From NCBI RefSeq assembly GCF_047249845.1, contig NZ_JBKTWO010000002.1, positions 1-64,000 on the forward strand: a stretch of 64,000 bases of DNA, in the 5' to 3' direction. Below, one piece after another: positions 55,328-62,752 of this stretch. This DNA is from Thomasclavelia sp047249845 (GTDB lineage: Bacteria; Bacillota_I; Bacilli_A; Erysipelotrichales; Coprobacillaceae). Within the stretch, counting starts at the first letter, position 1, and the number at the start of each line of letters is the position of its first letter. The notes beneath the pieces were generated by a model, which had not been told where the DNA came from, did not search any database, and worked only from the letters and a program-made list of their open reading frames with translations. Position numbers and translations under genes: made by a program.

Positions 55328-55437
55328 AGTTTAAAAATTAACCTGTTATTTTTTAAACTTAGCTCAATACTGTTATTCTTTTTATTGTAATAATTTAATA
55401 TATTGTAATCACTTATACTGTGATATATAAATTTCAT
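55324..55437 (-). CDS. Tiny ORF (37 aa) heading the small-ORF operon
   Basis: 37 residues: MKFIYHSISDYNILNYYNKK then NNSIELSLKNNRLIFKL. It is soluble in character and unlike any family I know. GAAAGGA eight bases before the ATG, a consensus TTGACA promoter and a palindromic operator just upstream support expression. Two other starts are blocked by stops. It may serve as leader for the membrane peptide that overlaps its stop. Confidence 0.45.
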   Translation of the reverse strand: MKFIYHSISDYNILNYYNKKNNSIELSLKNNRLIFKL

Positions 55438-55453
55438 TTTTTCATCCTTTCAA

Positions 55454-55475
55454 ATAGTTAGTTTTGACTAACTAT
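55454..55475 (-). promoter_or_regulatory. Palindromic operator ahead of the small ORFs
   Basis: ATAGTTAG-TTTTGA-CTAACTAT, a perfect 8-bp inverted repeat with 6-base spacer, just downstream of the -10 box. It resembles MarR-type sites (TAGTTAG/CTAACTA), so a repressor could block the start of transcription. No MarR gene is adjacent. Confidence 0.6.
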
Positions 55476-55481
55476 GTGAAT

Positions 55482-55510
55482 ATCTTAATCTGTTAAATAA
55501 TATTTGTCAA
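55482..55510 (-). promoter_or_regulatory. Minus-strand promoter of the small-ORF operon
   Basis: On the minus strand -35 TTGACA (55505-55510, consensus), 17-base spacer, -10 TAAGAT (55482-55487). The transcript would begin near 55475, inside the palindrome. The remaining 55511-55696 shows no gene. Confidence 0.65.
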
Positions 55511-55696
55511 ATATAATGATAGTAAAAATTTTTAACTATTAATAAATTATATAAAATTAATCATATAATAAAGAAAATAAAGATTCTCATTAAGATAGTA
55601 TTTAGTTATAATTATAGTAAATAACTTAAAAAGATTAGGGGGTCAATTAAGATAAAACTTTAATAATTTTTTATAATGAAGAAAGGTAGGGTCAAG

Positions 55697-56767
55697 ATGA
55701 CAACAATGACAGTATATCGCTGCCCTTGCTGTGGTGGTGAAATAAGTTTTAATAGTGATAATCAAAAACTAGTTTGTCCTTATTGTGATACTGCATTTGA
55801 AGTTGAAACATTGAAAATGTATAAGGAACAGCTTCTAGAATCACAAGAGGATAAAATGGAATGGAGTGATGCTTTTGAACATGATACCTTGGATAATGAA
55901 GATATTGTAATGTATTCATGTGAAAATTGTGGGGGAGAAATAATTGGTAATAAAGAGACTATTGCTACAAGTTGTCCATACTGTGCAAGTCCAGTAATCA
56001 TGAATAAAAATGTATCAGGACAGTTAAGGCCTAATTATGTGATACCATTTAAATTAGATTCGAAGGATGCAAAAGAACAATTATTGAATTTTTTTAAAGG
56101 CAAAGCATTTTTGCCTCGTAATTTTAAAAATGACAGTACGCTTGATGAGATAAAAGGGATTTATGTTCCGTTTTGGACATATCATTGTCTTGCAGATGTT
56201 AAACAACAATATAAAGCAACTCGGATTAGTCATTATAGTGATGATGAATATCATTATACAAAAACTAAATATTATTCATTGACTCGAGAAGGGACAGTAG
56301 AATTTAATAATGTTCCTGTTGATGGTTCTTCTAAGATTGATGATGAATATATGCAGTCAATTGAACCATTTGATTTTAATGATGCAGTAGATTTTGATAC
56401 TGCTTATTTAGCTGGTTATTTTGCTGATAAGTATGATGAAGGTAGTAAAGATAGTGAACCTAAGGCAAATAAGCGAATTAAAAATTCTACAGAGAGTATT
56501 TTTAGCTCTACAGTTACAGGATATTCAACCTCACAAATTGAACATTCAACTATTCAATTAAAAAATAAACATGTTGATTATTATTTATTGCCAGTTTGGA
56601 TTTTAAATTTAAAATGGAATGATAAGATCTATCCTTTAATGATGAATGGGCAAACAGGTAAATTAATTGGTGATCTACCTGCTGATATGAAACTATTTTG
56701 GAAATCAGTTTTAATAATTACTGCAATTTCTGCGATAATTATTTATATTTTTTTAGGTGGGGTATAA
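55697..56767 (+). CDS. TFIIB-like zinc-ribbon protein with C-terminal membrane anchor
   Basis: About 356 residues. Two zinc-ribbon pairs are seen in the first 110 residues: YRCPCCGGEI with VCPYCDTAFE, and YSCENCGGEI with SCPYCASPVI. A central part of unknown fold (YVPFWTYHCLADVKQQYKAT; VDYYLLPVWILNLKWNDKIY) precedes a final helix (SVLIITAISAIIIYIFLGG). The start is taken at ATG 55697 behind AAAGGTAGGG; an ATG at 55676 is also in frame. It overlaps the region before the TPM-domain gene and is clearly in one operon with it. These two gene types occur together in Firmicutes; a role at the membrane in assembling or testing proteins is possible but unproven. Confidence 0.82.
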   Translation: MTTMTVYRCPCCGGEISFNSDNQKLVCPYCDTAFEVETLKMYKEQLLESQEDKMEWSDAFEHDTLDNEDIVMYSCENCGGEIIGNKETIATSCPYCASPVIMNKNVSGQLRPNYVIPFKLDSKDAKEQLLNFFKGKAFLPRNFKNDSTLDEIKGIYVPFWTYHCLADVKQQYKATRISHYSDDEYHYTKTKYYSLTREGTVEFNNVPVDGSSKIDDEYMQSIEPFDFNDAVDFDTAYLAGYFADKYDEGSKDSEPKANKRIKNSTESIFSSTVTGYSTSQIEHSTIQLKNKHVDYYLLPVWILNLKWNDKIYPLMMNGQTGKLIGDLPADMKLFWKSVLIITAISAIIIYIFLGGV

Positions 56768-56771
56768 AAGG

Positions 56772-58082
56772 ATGAAAAAATTTAAATGTATTTTATTAGT
56801 ATTGCTTCTTTTTGTTACCACTATTACACCAGTTCATGCAGGATCCAAATATGTTTATGATAATGGTAATTCGTTTAAATATTTATGTAGTTCACTAGAG
56901 CAATTATCAGAGAACTTTTATGAACGATATAAGATCAATATTGTAGTTGTGTCAGTTAAAAATAATCAAGAAGATTTTAATCTTGGTGATTATGCAAATC
57001 AGTTATATCAGGAGAATTTTGGAGAAACAGATGGTATAGTTTTTGCAATCAACTTTAGTAATGGTAGTGATTATGGTAAATATATGAATGCCTTTGGCAA
57101 TGCTGGGCAATATTTAAATGATACTATTGATATAAATATGCTAATTAAAGGTAGTGATAGTGTTGAAAATATAGTATATAAGATTCAGTCAATTGTCTAT
57201 CAGATATCATTAGCTATCAATAATGTTGAGTCGTCGAGAAATGTCGTGGATATGGCAAATATCTTGAGTCTTGAACAAATAGATTTATTAGAGCAAAAAA
57301 TTATTAAAATCACTAATGATTATCAGATGGATGTTGTTATTTTAACAACTTATTTAAATAATGGTAAAAGTATGATGGATTTAGCTGATGATTATTATGA
57401 TGAAAATGATTATGGAATTGATTTAGCTAAAAATGGATTGATTATAGTATTAAGTTTACAGAGTAATGAATGGTATATTTCAACCTCTGGTAAGGCAATA
57501 GATGTTTTTAGTGATTGGGGAATTGAGTATCTTGGAAAAGTAATGAAACCTAGTTTTGCTAATAAAAATTTTTATCAGGGGTTTGAAGATTTTATTAGTT
57601 ATATAGAAAAATTTAGTATACAAGCAGAAACTGGAAAACCATATGATCGTTATAATCATGGAGATTTGCCAAATCTGGATGAAGATGAAGTTGTATCTAA
57701 TGACCAAGGGGTTAGTGATCAGGAGATAAAGGACAAGGAGCCATTAGATTCGAACAAAAGGATATTAGGATCAGTTGGTATGGGGCTAATAATTGGATTC
57801 ATTGTTTCATGTATTCGGTTGGGAAAATTAAAGACCAAAAAAGCTGTAAAAAATGCAAATGAATATATTAAAGAAAATAGTTTTAAATTAACTAAATCTA
57901 ATGACCTGTATTTATATCAAAAAGTAACTAAAAAACGTAGACCTAGCTCTGAAGATGATGATATATCTAACTCACATAAATCTAGTGGTTCGATAAAAAG
58001 TTCAACACATAGAAGTTCAGGTAGTTCCACTCATCATAGTTCATCAGGAAGAACACATGGTGGCGGTGGGGGTAAATTTTAA
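56772..58082 (+). CDS. TPM-domain secreted/membrane protein
   Basis: About 436 residues. A signal peptide (KKFKCILLVLLLFVTTITPV, cut after HA) is followed by two TPM-type repeats: one near 45-140 (INIVVVSVKNNQEDF, GIVFAINFSN) and one near 165-290 (MDVVILTTYLNNGKSMMDLA, GLIIVLSLQSNEWYISTSGK). One membrane helix (ILGSVGMGLIIGFIVSCIRL) comes next and a Ser/His/Gly tail (SSTHHSSSGRTHGGGGGKF) ends it. Such tails are typical of this family (TPM_phosphatase, YgcG-like). AAAGGATG shows the start. Phosphatase activity has been reported for some TPM proteins; here it is unknown. Confidence 0.88.
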   Translation: MKKFKCILLVLLLFVTTITPVHAGSKYVYDNGNSFKYLCSSLEQLSENFYERYKINIVVVSVKNNQEDFNLGDYANQLYQENFGETDGIVFAINFSNGSDYGKYMNAFGNAGQYLNDTIDINMLIKGSDSVENIVYKIQSIVYQISLAINNVESSRNVVDMANILSLEQIDLLEQKIIKITNDYQMDVVILTTYLNNGKSMMDLADDYYDENDYGIDLAKNGLIIVLSLQSNEWYISTSGKAIDVFSDWGIEYLGKVMKPSFANKNFYQGFEDFISYIEKFSIQAETGKPYDRYNHGDLPNLDEDEVVSNDQGVSDQEIKDKEPLDSNKRILGSVGMGLIIGFIVSCIRLGKLKTKKAVKNANEYIKENSFKLTKSNDLYLYQKVTKKRRPSSEDDDISNSHKSSGSIKSSTHRSSGSSTHHSSSGRTHGGGGGKF

Positions 58083-58111
58083 AACTGTTTATTATATGAG
58101 ATAAAAAAAGA

Positions 58112-58150
58112 AAGAATCAATCTATAAAATAAGATTAATTCTTTTTTTTA
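58112..58150. terminator. Convergent terminator
   Basis: AGAATCAATCT pairs with AGATTAATTCT (one mismatch) with A-run on the left and an eight-T run on the right. It lies between the TPM gene and the convergent VOC gene and can serve both. Confidence 0.7.
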
Positions 58151-58621
58151 CTATGCTTTCTTTAACATTCGTTCAATAATACCTTTTTTCATATAAGTTT
58201 TTTCAACTAGCTGATCTATTGACATACCATCTTTATATAATCTTTTTATCATAACCGCCAAATCTTCACCAACTTCAATAATATGTTTATCTGGGTCATA
58301 AAAACGAATAATTTTCTGTCCCCATGGCATTGTAGTAACTCCTTCTAGAGTATCTACGTTTTCATTCTTTATCCGCTCAATAAAACTATCAAAATCCTCT
58401 TCTTCAAAATAAAACTCAACTACATTACCTTGATATGTAAAAAAATTTTGTTTACAATTAGTAAATTGACGCCATGATTCTTCTGTTTGTAAAGAAAGAC
58501 CACCTGTAAAAGTAACATTTACTCCTAAATCAGATATTATTCTAATTTGTAAAACTTTAGTATAAAATTCTTTTGATTTTTCAATATCTTTTACTACTAA
58601 CATTGGACCTTTGTATTTCAT
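58151..58621 (-). CDS. VOC (glyoxalase/bleomycin-resistance) superfamily protein
   Basis: Small metal-binding-fold protein, about 156 residues. KYKGPMLVVKDIEKSKEFYT is the first beta-alpha unit, VVEFYFEEEDFDSFIERIKN and TMPWGQKIIRFYDPDKHIIE the second, with the Glu of the last (IIEVGE) in the usual metal position. After the VOC fold about 35 extra residues (MIKRLYKDGMSIDQLVEKTY) resemble a short helical, HTH-like tail. AAGGAG precedes ATG 58621. Substrate unknown; it lies alone between a terminator and the region before the two-component system. Confidence 0.85.
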   Translation of the reverse strand: MKYKGPMLVVKDIEKSKEFYTKVLQIRIISDLGVNVTFTGGLSLQTEESWRQFTNCKQNFFTYQGNVVEFYFEEEDFDSFIERIKNENVDTLEGVTTMPWGQKIIRFYDPDKHIIEVGEDLAVMIKRLYKDGMSIDQLVEKTYMKKGIIERMLKKA

Positions 58622-58727
58622 TATATACTCCTTTCTTAAATAAGCATCCATATTTTAATTGAGATTAATTTTTAGATATAATTAATTATTTTATGATCTG
58701 TAATTCCTTATCTAAATAATTTTTCCA

Positions 58728-58759
58728 ATCAACTATTATTATAAACTATAATAGTTGAT
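58728..58759. repeat. 11-bp perfect inverted repeat upstream of the two-component system
   Basis: ATCAACTATTA (58728-58738) and TAATAGTTGAT (58749-58759) with a 10-base spacer. No T-run follows, so an operator or RNA hairpin is more likely than a terminator. The rest of 58652-58895 is AT-rich, with TTGACA near 58838 as a possible -35 of the regulator gene. Confidence 0.5.
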
Positions 58760-58895
58760 ATTACCTCTTATTATAGGTACTTAAAGAATAGTTAAAATAA
58801 AGTATATAATTAAATAGCTCAAAGATATTATTTTATTTGACAAAAAATTGACTTTTTTATTTTAAAATCAAATTATTAGATGGGAATGATAGATT

Positions 58896-59576
58896 ATGAT
58901 AAATAAATATAAAATCTTAATTATTGACGATGAACAATCAATATTAGATATGCTCAATTTACATTTTCAATTAGAAGGATATTTAGTGGATACAGCAACT
59001 AATGCCAATCAAGCATTAGAAAAACTTACTAATACACCAGATATCATTCTTCTTGATATTAATATGGATGGGATGAATGGGTTTGATTTATGTGCATATA
59101 TTAGAAAATATATCAATTGTCCAATTATATTTTTAACAGCACGTATTCTTGAACAAGATAAAATAAATGGGTTTATGGTTGGAGGAGATGACTATATTAC
59201 TAAGCCATTTTCAATAGATGAACTATTAGCTAGAGTAACAGCACATTTACGTCGTGAAGAAAGAAGCCATTTGAAAACACAAGGTAGATTTTATAAGGAA
59301 TTGTATATTGATTATTCACAGCGAAGTGTGGTTATTAAAGCTAAAACAATCGAATTATCTAATAAAGAGTTTGAAATTATAAAATTACTATCAATGCATG
59401 CTGGACAAGTATTTGATAAAGAAAAAATATATGAAATAATTTGGGGACTTGATAGTGTTGGTAATAGTAATGTTGTTAAGGAGCATATTAGAAAGATTAG
59501 AGCAAAATTTGCAGAGATTACAGAAACTGTTTATTTGGAAACTATTTGGGGTGTAGGATATAGATGGAAAAAGTAA
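58896..59576 (+). CDS. OmpR-family response regulator
   Basis: DNA-binding response regulator, 226 residues. The receiver has D11/D12 (ILIIDDEQS), the phosphoacceptor D54 in ILLDINMDG, T81 in FLTARI and K103 in DYITKPFS. The C-terminal winged helix begins YKELYIDYSQRSVVIKAKTI and holds LSNKEFEIIKLLSMHAGQVF and VKEHIRKIRAKF, as in the OmpR/PhoB group. It overlaps the sensor kinase by 13 bases. No obvious target operon (such as an ABC exporter) is adjacent; the convergent BtrH-like gene is the nearest candidate. Confidence 0.94.
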   Translation: MINKYKILIIDDEQSILDMLNLHFQLEGYLVDTATNANQALEKLTNTPDIILLDINMDGMNGFDLCAYIRKYINCPIIFLTARILEQDKINGFMVGGDDYITKPFSIDELLARVTAHLRREERSHLKTQGRFYKELYIDYSQRSVVIKAKTIELSNKEFEIIKLLSMHAGQVFDKEKIYEIIWGLDSVGNSNVVKEHIRKIRAKFAEITETVYLETIWGVGYRWKK

Positions 59577-60775
59577 ATAATTTATTTAAAAAAATGTCAT
59601 TAAAAAAAGCTTTGCTAATAATTACTTCAATGATTATATTCTTTGTAACAATTTTATCGACTTTAACGATTTTAATAACTACTAATCTTCAACATAAAAT
59701 ATTAAATACTAGAAGTATTACTATTAATAATACTTCTAGTACATATCAAGTAGAAACAGGTATTGTTTATAAACTAGCACCTGATAGTTATTCTTATGGA
59801 AAATTATCAACTAGTAATCAAATTAATTATTACTTAACTATTAGTTTAATGATTATATTACCTACAACCTATATTATTTTAGGAACAGTTTTAATAGTGA
59901 AAATTTACTATCGAATAAAATTACAAGTACCAATAAAATTATTGAAAGAAGGTATTGACTGTATCGCAAATCAAGATTTAACTTTTAAAATCCCTTATGA
60001 TTCATATGATGAATTAGGTTTATTGTGTAATACATTTAATGATATGAAAGATGAGTTATCTAAAAATAATCAAAAAATGTGGAAATTACTTAGAGAAAGA
60101 AAAGCACTTATTGCATCAGTTTCTCATGATTTGAGAACACCAATTACAGTAATTAAAGGTTATTTAGAATATTTAGATAAAGCTTTATCTAAACATCAAA
60201 TCAATGAAGAAATATTAAAAACTACAATAAATAATATGTATCAGTCATCTCAGCGTTTAGAATGTTATGTAGATAGTATTAGAAACATTCAAAAAATTGA
60301 AGATATTGAAATAATTAGAAGTGAAGTGAATTTTTCTAATTTTATCTATTTAATAAAAAAAGATTTTGAGTTATTAGCAAATAAATATCGAAAAAATCTT
60401 GTAATACATGATAAAACAAAATCTAAAACTATTCACATTGATAAAAATATGATTTTAAAAGCACTAGAAAATATATTAAATAATGCATTTCGATTTGCAA
60501 CAAACAAAATAACCTTGATAATATTAGAAACAGATGATTATCTAAATTTCATTATTCAAGATGATGGATCTGGTTTTAGTGAAGAAGATGTTATAAATGG
60601 CACATCTCTATTTTATAGTTCCTCATTAAATAAGGGTGATTTTGGTATTGGCTTATCAATCTGTAAAATAATTTGTGAAAAGCATGATGGACAAGTAAAA
60701 TTGGCTAATAATTCTTCTAAAGGAGGAACAGTAATAATGGAAATAAAAAAACTTAGTTTAAATAATTTTTTCTAA
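59564..60775 (+). CDS. Sensor histidine kinase (HAMP, HisKA, HATPase)
   Basis: Partner of the preceding regulator, 403 residues. Two hydrophobic helices (ALLIITSMIIFFVTILSTLT at about 15-35; YLTISLMIILPTTYIILGTV at about 88-107) flank a short outside loop of only some 50 residues. A HAMP-like linker follows, then the H-box in ASVSHDLRTPITVIKGYLEY, N-box ALENILNNAFRFA, and G-boxes DDGSGFSEED and GDFGIGLSICKIICEKHDGQ. The small sensor loop suggests sensing within the membrane or through a partner. The last 18 bases overlap the convergent BtrH-like gene. Confidence 0.93.
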   Translation: MEKVNNLFKKMSLKKALLIITSMIIFFVTILSTLTILITTNLQHKILNTRSITINNTSSTYQVETGIVYKLAPDSYSYGKLSTSNQINYYLTISLMIILPTTYIILGTVLIVKIYYRIKLQVPIKLLKEGIDCIANQDLTFKIPYDSYDELGLLCNTFNDMKDELSKNNQKMWKLLRERKALIASVSHDLRTPITVIKGYLEYLDKALSKHQINEEILKTTINNMYQSSQRLECYVDSIRNIQKIEDIEIIRSEVNFSNFIYLIKKDFELLANKYRKNLVIHDKTKSKTIHIDKNMILKALENILNNAFRFATNKITLIILETDDYLNFIIQDDGSGFSEEDVINGTSLFYSSSLNKGDFGIGLSICKIICEKHDGQVKLANNSSKGGTVIMEIKKLSLNNFF

Positions 60776-61798
60776 TTTTAAGTATAAGCTTTTTTCATTT
60801 TCATATATTTTTAAGATTAGAGTGGATATTTGCTCTAATCTTTCAGTTTTACCATCTATAGATATTTGCCATAAAAGATCTGCTATCTTATCCCAGGACT
60901 TGGAAATATTAATAAATTCTTCACCAATACTAATAAATCTTTCATCTTTTACAATAGCAGCCGATTCAATTAGAAACTCCCCATACATCTTTCTAAAAAT
61001 ACCACTGCCAGTACCACCATCTTTACTTATTTGAAAATAGTTTGTAATACAAGCTAAGCATAATTTAGATGAAGAGAACTTTTTCCATTTTAAAATTTCT
61101 TTTGAAAATTTCTTAATACCATTAATTCCTAAAAGCTGAGCTGGAGGATTTAGCATTGTTAAACAAGTTTCATGTATAGCTTCTAAAATGGTTTTTTTAT
61201 CAATACCATTATAACCAGCGAAATCGAAAATTAAATATTTGTTTTTTGCAGGAAAAGGACGAAAGGAGCTATTTCGTGCTTTTTCAATCTCATCATAACT
61301 AGCTAAGTGATAATCATTTGATATTTGACCATAGGGTACTCTAATAGGAAAATCATGATTATCTCTATCGCTAAGATAATATTGTCTAGTTTCATCATCA
61401 AAACCAAATAAGACTATAGCATGACCTCCAAAATGATTATTTTTATCTAAACCTAAATAATCTAGATATGACATATCAACATAAATTAAAACAGGAGTGT
61501 TTTGATTAATAAGTTTTTTAGTTACTTGATGGATTTTTAAATAATTTTTGCCAGATTTACATTTAATTGTTATATTAAGACGTTGAGCTAATTTTTTTTC
61601 GAATTCAAATACTTTTACTCTGCCGCATATCATTGGTGAACTAGCTTGATTTATGTATAAGAATGATAATCCTGAGGCAATTCCAAAGAGCATTTCTTCA
61701 GAAATAGTAATATTGTAAAAATCAAATATTTGTTTTAATGAGTTTGTAATACAATGTTTTCCTCCTTGAAGAGAAAATGTGTTTATTATTTTTTTCAT
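60758..61798 (-). CDS. BtrH_N/DUF4872-type protein (cysteine acyltransferase/peptidase-like)
   Basis: 346 residues. The N-terminal part is related to BtrH, the butirosin acyltransferase: the probable catalytic Cys is in SLQGGKHCITNSLKQIFDF and the His in NNHFGGHAIVLFGFDDE, followed by YYLSDRDNHDFPI with the third residue. The C-terminal DUF4872-like region (KFSKEILKWKKFSSSKL; GGTGSGIFRKMYGEFLIESA) completes it. BtrH moves an acyl group from a carrier protein to an aminoglycoside; most homologues in Firmicutes are uncharacterised. GGAGAAATA precedes the ATG, nine bases after the MerR-like gene, so the regulator and this gene form one operon. Confidence 0.85.
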   Translation of the reverse strand: MKKIINTFSLQGGKHCITNSLKQIFDFYNITISEEMLFGIASGLSFLYINQASSPMICGRVKVFEFEKKLAQRLNITIKCKSGKNYLKIHQVTKKLINQNTPVLIYVDMSYLDYLGLDKNNHFGGHAIVLFGFDDETRQYYLSDRDNHDFPIRVPYGQISNDYHLASYDEIEKARNSSFRPFPAKNKYLIFDFAGYNGIDKKTILEAIHETCLTMLNPPAQLLGINGIKKFSKEILKWKKFSSSKLCLACITNYFQISKDGGTGSGIFRKMYGEFLIESAAIVKDERFISIGEEFINISKSWDKIADLLWQISIDGKTERLEQISTLILKIYENEKSLYLKLEKII

Positions 61799-61807
61799 TA
61801 TTTCTCC

Positions 61808-62607
61808 TTATAATATTTCAAAAGGAAAAAAGATTTCAGTAACATAATTATTAGGATTACCTTTAAAAATAATTCCAGGACTTTTAACATATAATTCTCT
61901 AATTGGAGTAAGAATATTAATATTATGTTCATTTGCATATTTAAAAACTGCTTTATAGGCAAGATATAGATTATTATAATTTCCATAATGAATAGTATGT
62001 AATGCTCTTATTTTAGGAAGTTTTTTACATGAAATTAACGAGTTAAATATTTCCTTTTTAATCGGGATACATAATTCAATATTTGCAGGTTGTGAGTAAT
62101 CATTATCAAAATAACAATTAAAGTGTTTGCCAAGACTATTATTTTTAACTATTTTATAAAGTATAGGAACATATTTATCTAAATCCTGATAATTACTAGT
62201 AAATCTAATTGCGGCAACATATACTTCATCAATTTCAATAGTATTGATTTTATAGTTATAAAATTAGATTCTTTTATTAGAGAAACTGTATTATTATTTA
62301 TTTTTTTTATTAAATCTTTTTCTTTTGAAATGTTTTTTTCAATATGTTTAATTTTTTCTTGTAATATATAGGTTAAATCTTCTTTATTTTTAACTAAGTC
62401 TAGAATTTCTGTTATTTCCATTATTGAAAAATCTAGTGATCTTAATAATTTAATTAGTAATGCTTTTTTTAAATCATCATCACTATAATAACGGTACTTA
62501 TTTTCATTATTCCGATAATTTGGGATTAAAATACCTTTTTCATCATAGTAACGTAATGCTTTTATAGTTAATCCAGAAATTTTAGAAAACTGACTTATTA
62601 AATACAT
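61808..62607 (-). pseudogene. MerR-family activator with GyrI-like effector domain, frameshifted
   Basis: The start (ATG 62607, behind AAAGGAGG) gives a MerR HTH, MYLISQFSKISGLTIKALRY and GILIPNYRNNENKYRYYSDD, then a coiled coil (QEKIKHIEKNISKEKDLIKK). After NFITIK near 62240 the frame is lost, ending at 62179. The next frame reads on as TIEIDEVYVAAIRFTSNYQD, PANIELCIPIKKEI, KIRALHTIHYGNYNNLYLAY and ELYVKSPGI to a stop at 61808, which is a GyrI-like ligand-binding domain. One missing A in an AAAA run would repair the gene. It may be inactive, or the shift is recent or a read error. Promoter architecture (next entry) is intact. Confidence 0.85.
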
Positions 62608-62626
62608 AATTACCTCCTTTAAAATA

Positions 62627-62658
62627 AGTATAAAGTATCCTGTGTGCGGGAATGTCAA
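62627..62658 (-). promoter_or_regulatory. MerR-type long-spacer promoter
   Basis: Minus strand: -35 TTGACA (62653-62658), 20-base spacer, -10 TATACT (62627-62632). The spacer includes TTCCCGCACACAGGATA, a partial dyad. MerR-family activators use such 19-20 base spacers, so the regulator is probably autoregulated with the BtrH-like gene. Confidence 0.72.
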
Positions 62659-62672
62659 GAAAATATAAAGAA

Positions 62673-62696
62673 AAGCTGAATATTAAAATTCAGCTT
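62673..62696 (-). terminator. Terminator after the EAL gene
   Basis: AAGCTGAAT (62673-62681) and ATTCAGCTT (62688-62696) form a perfect 9-bp stem with a 6-base loop; on the minus strand it is followed by a T-rich stretch. It lies about 55 bases after the stop of the EAL-domain gene. Confidence 0.65.
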
Positions 62697-62752
62697 ATTA
62701 TCTAAAATGGTCTATAGTTTGTTTAAAATCAATTATAAATTACCTTACATAT

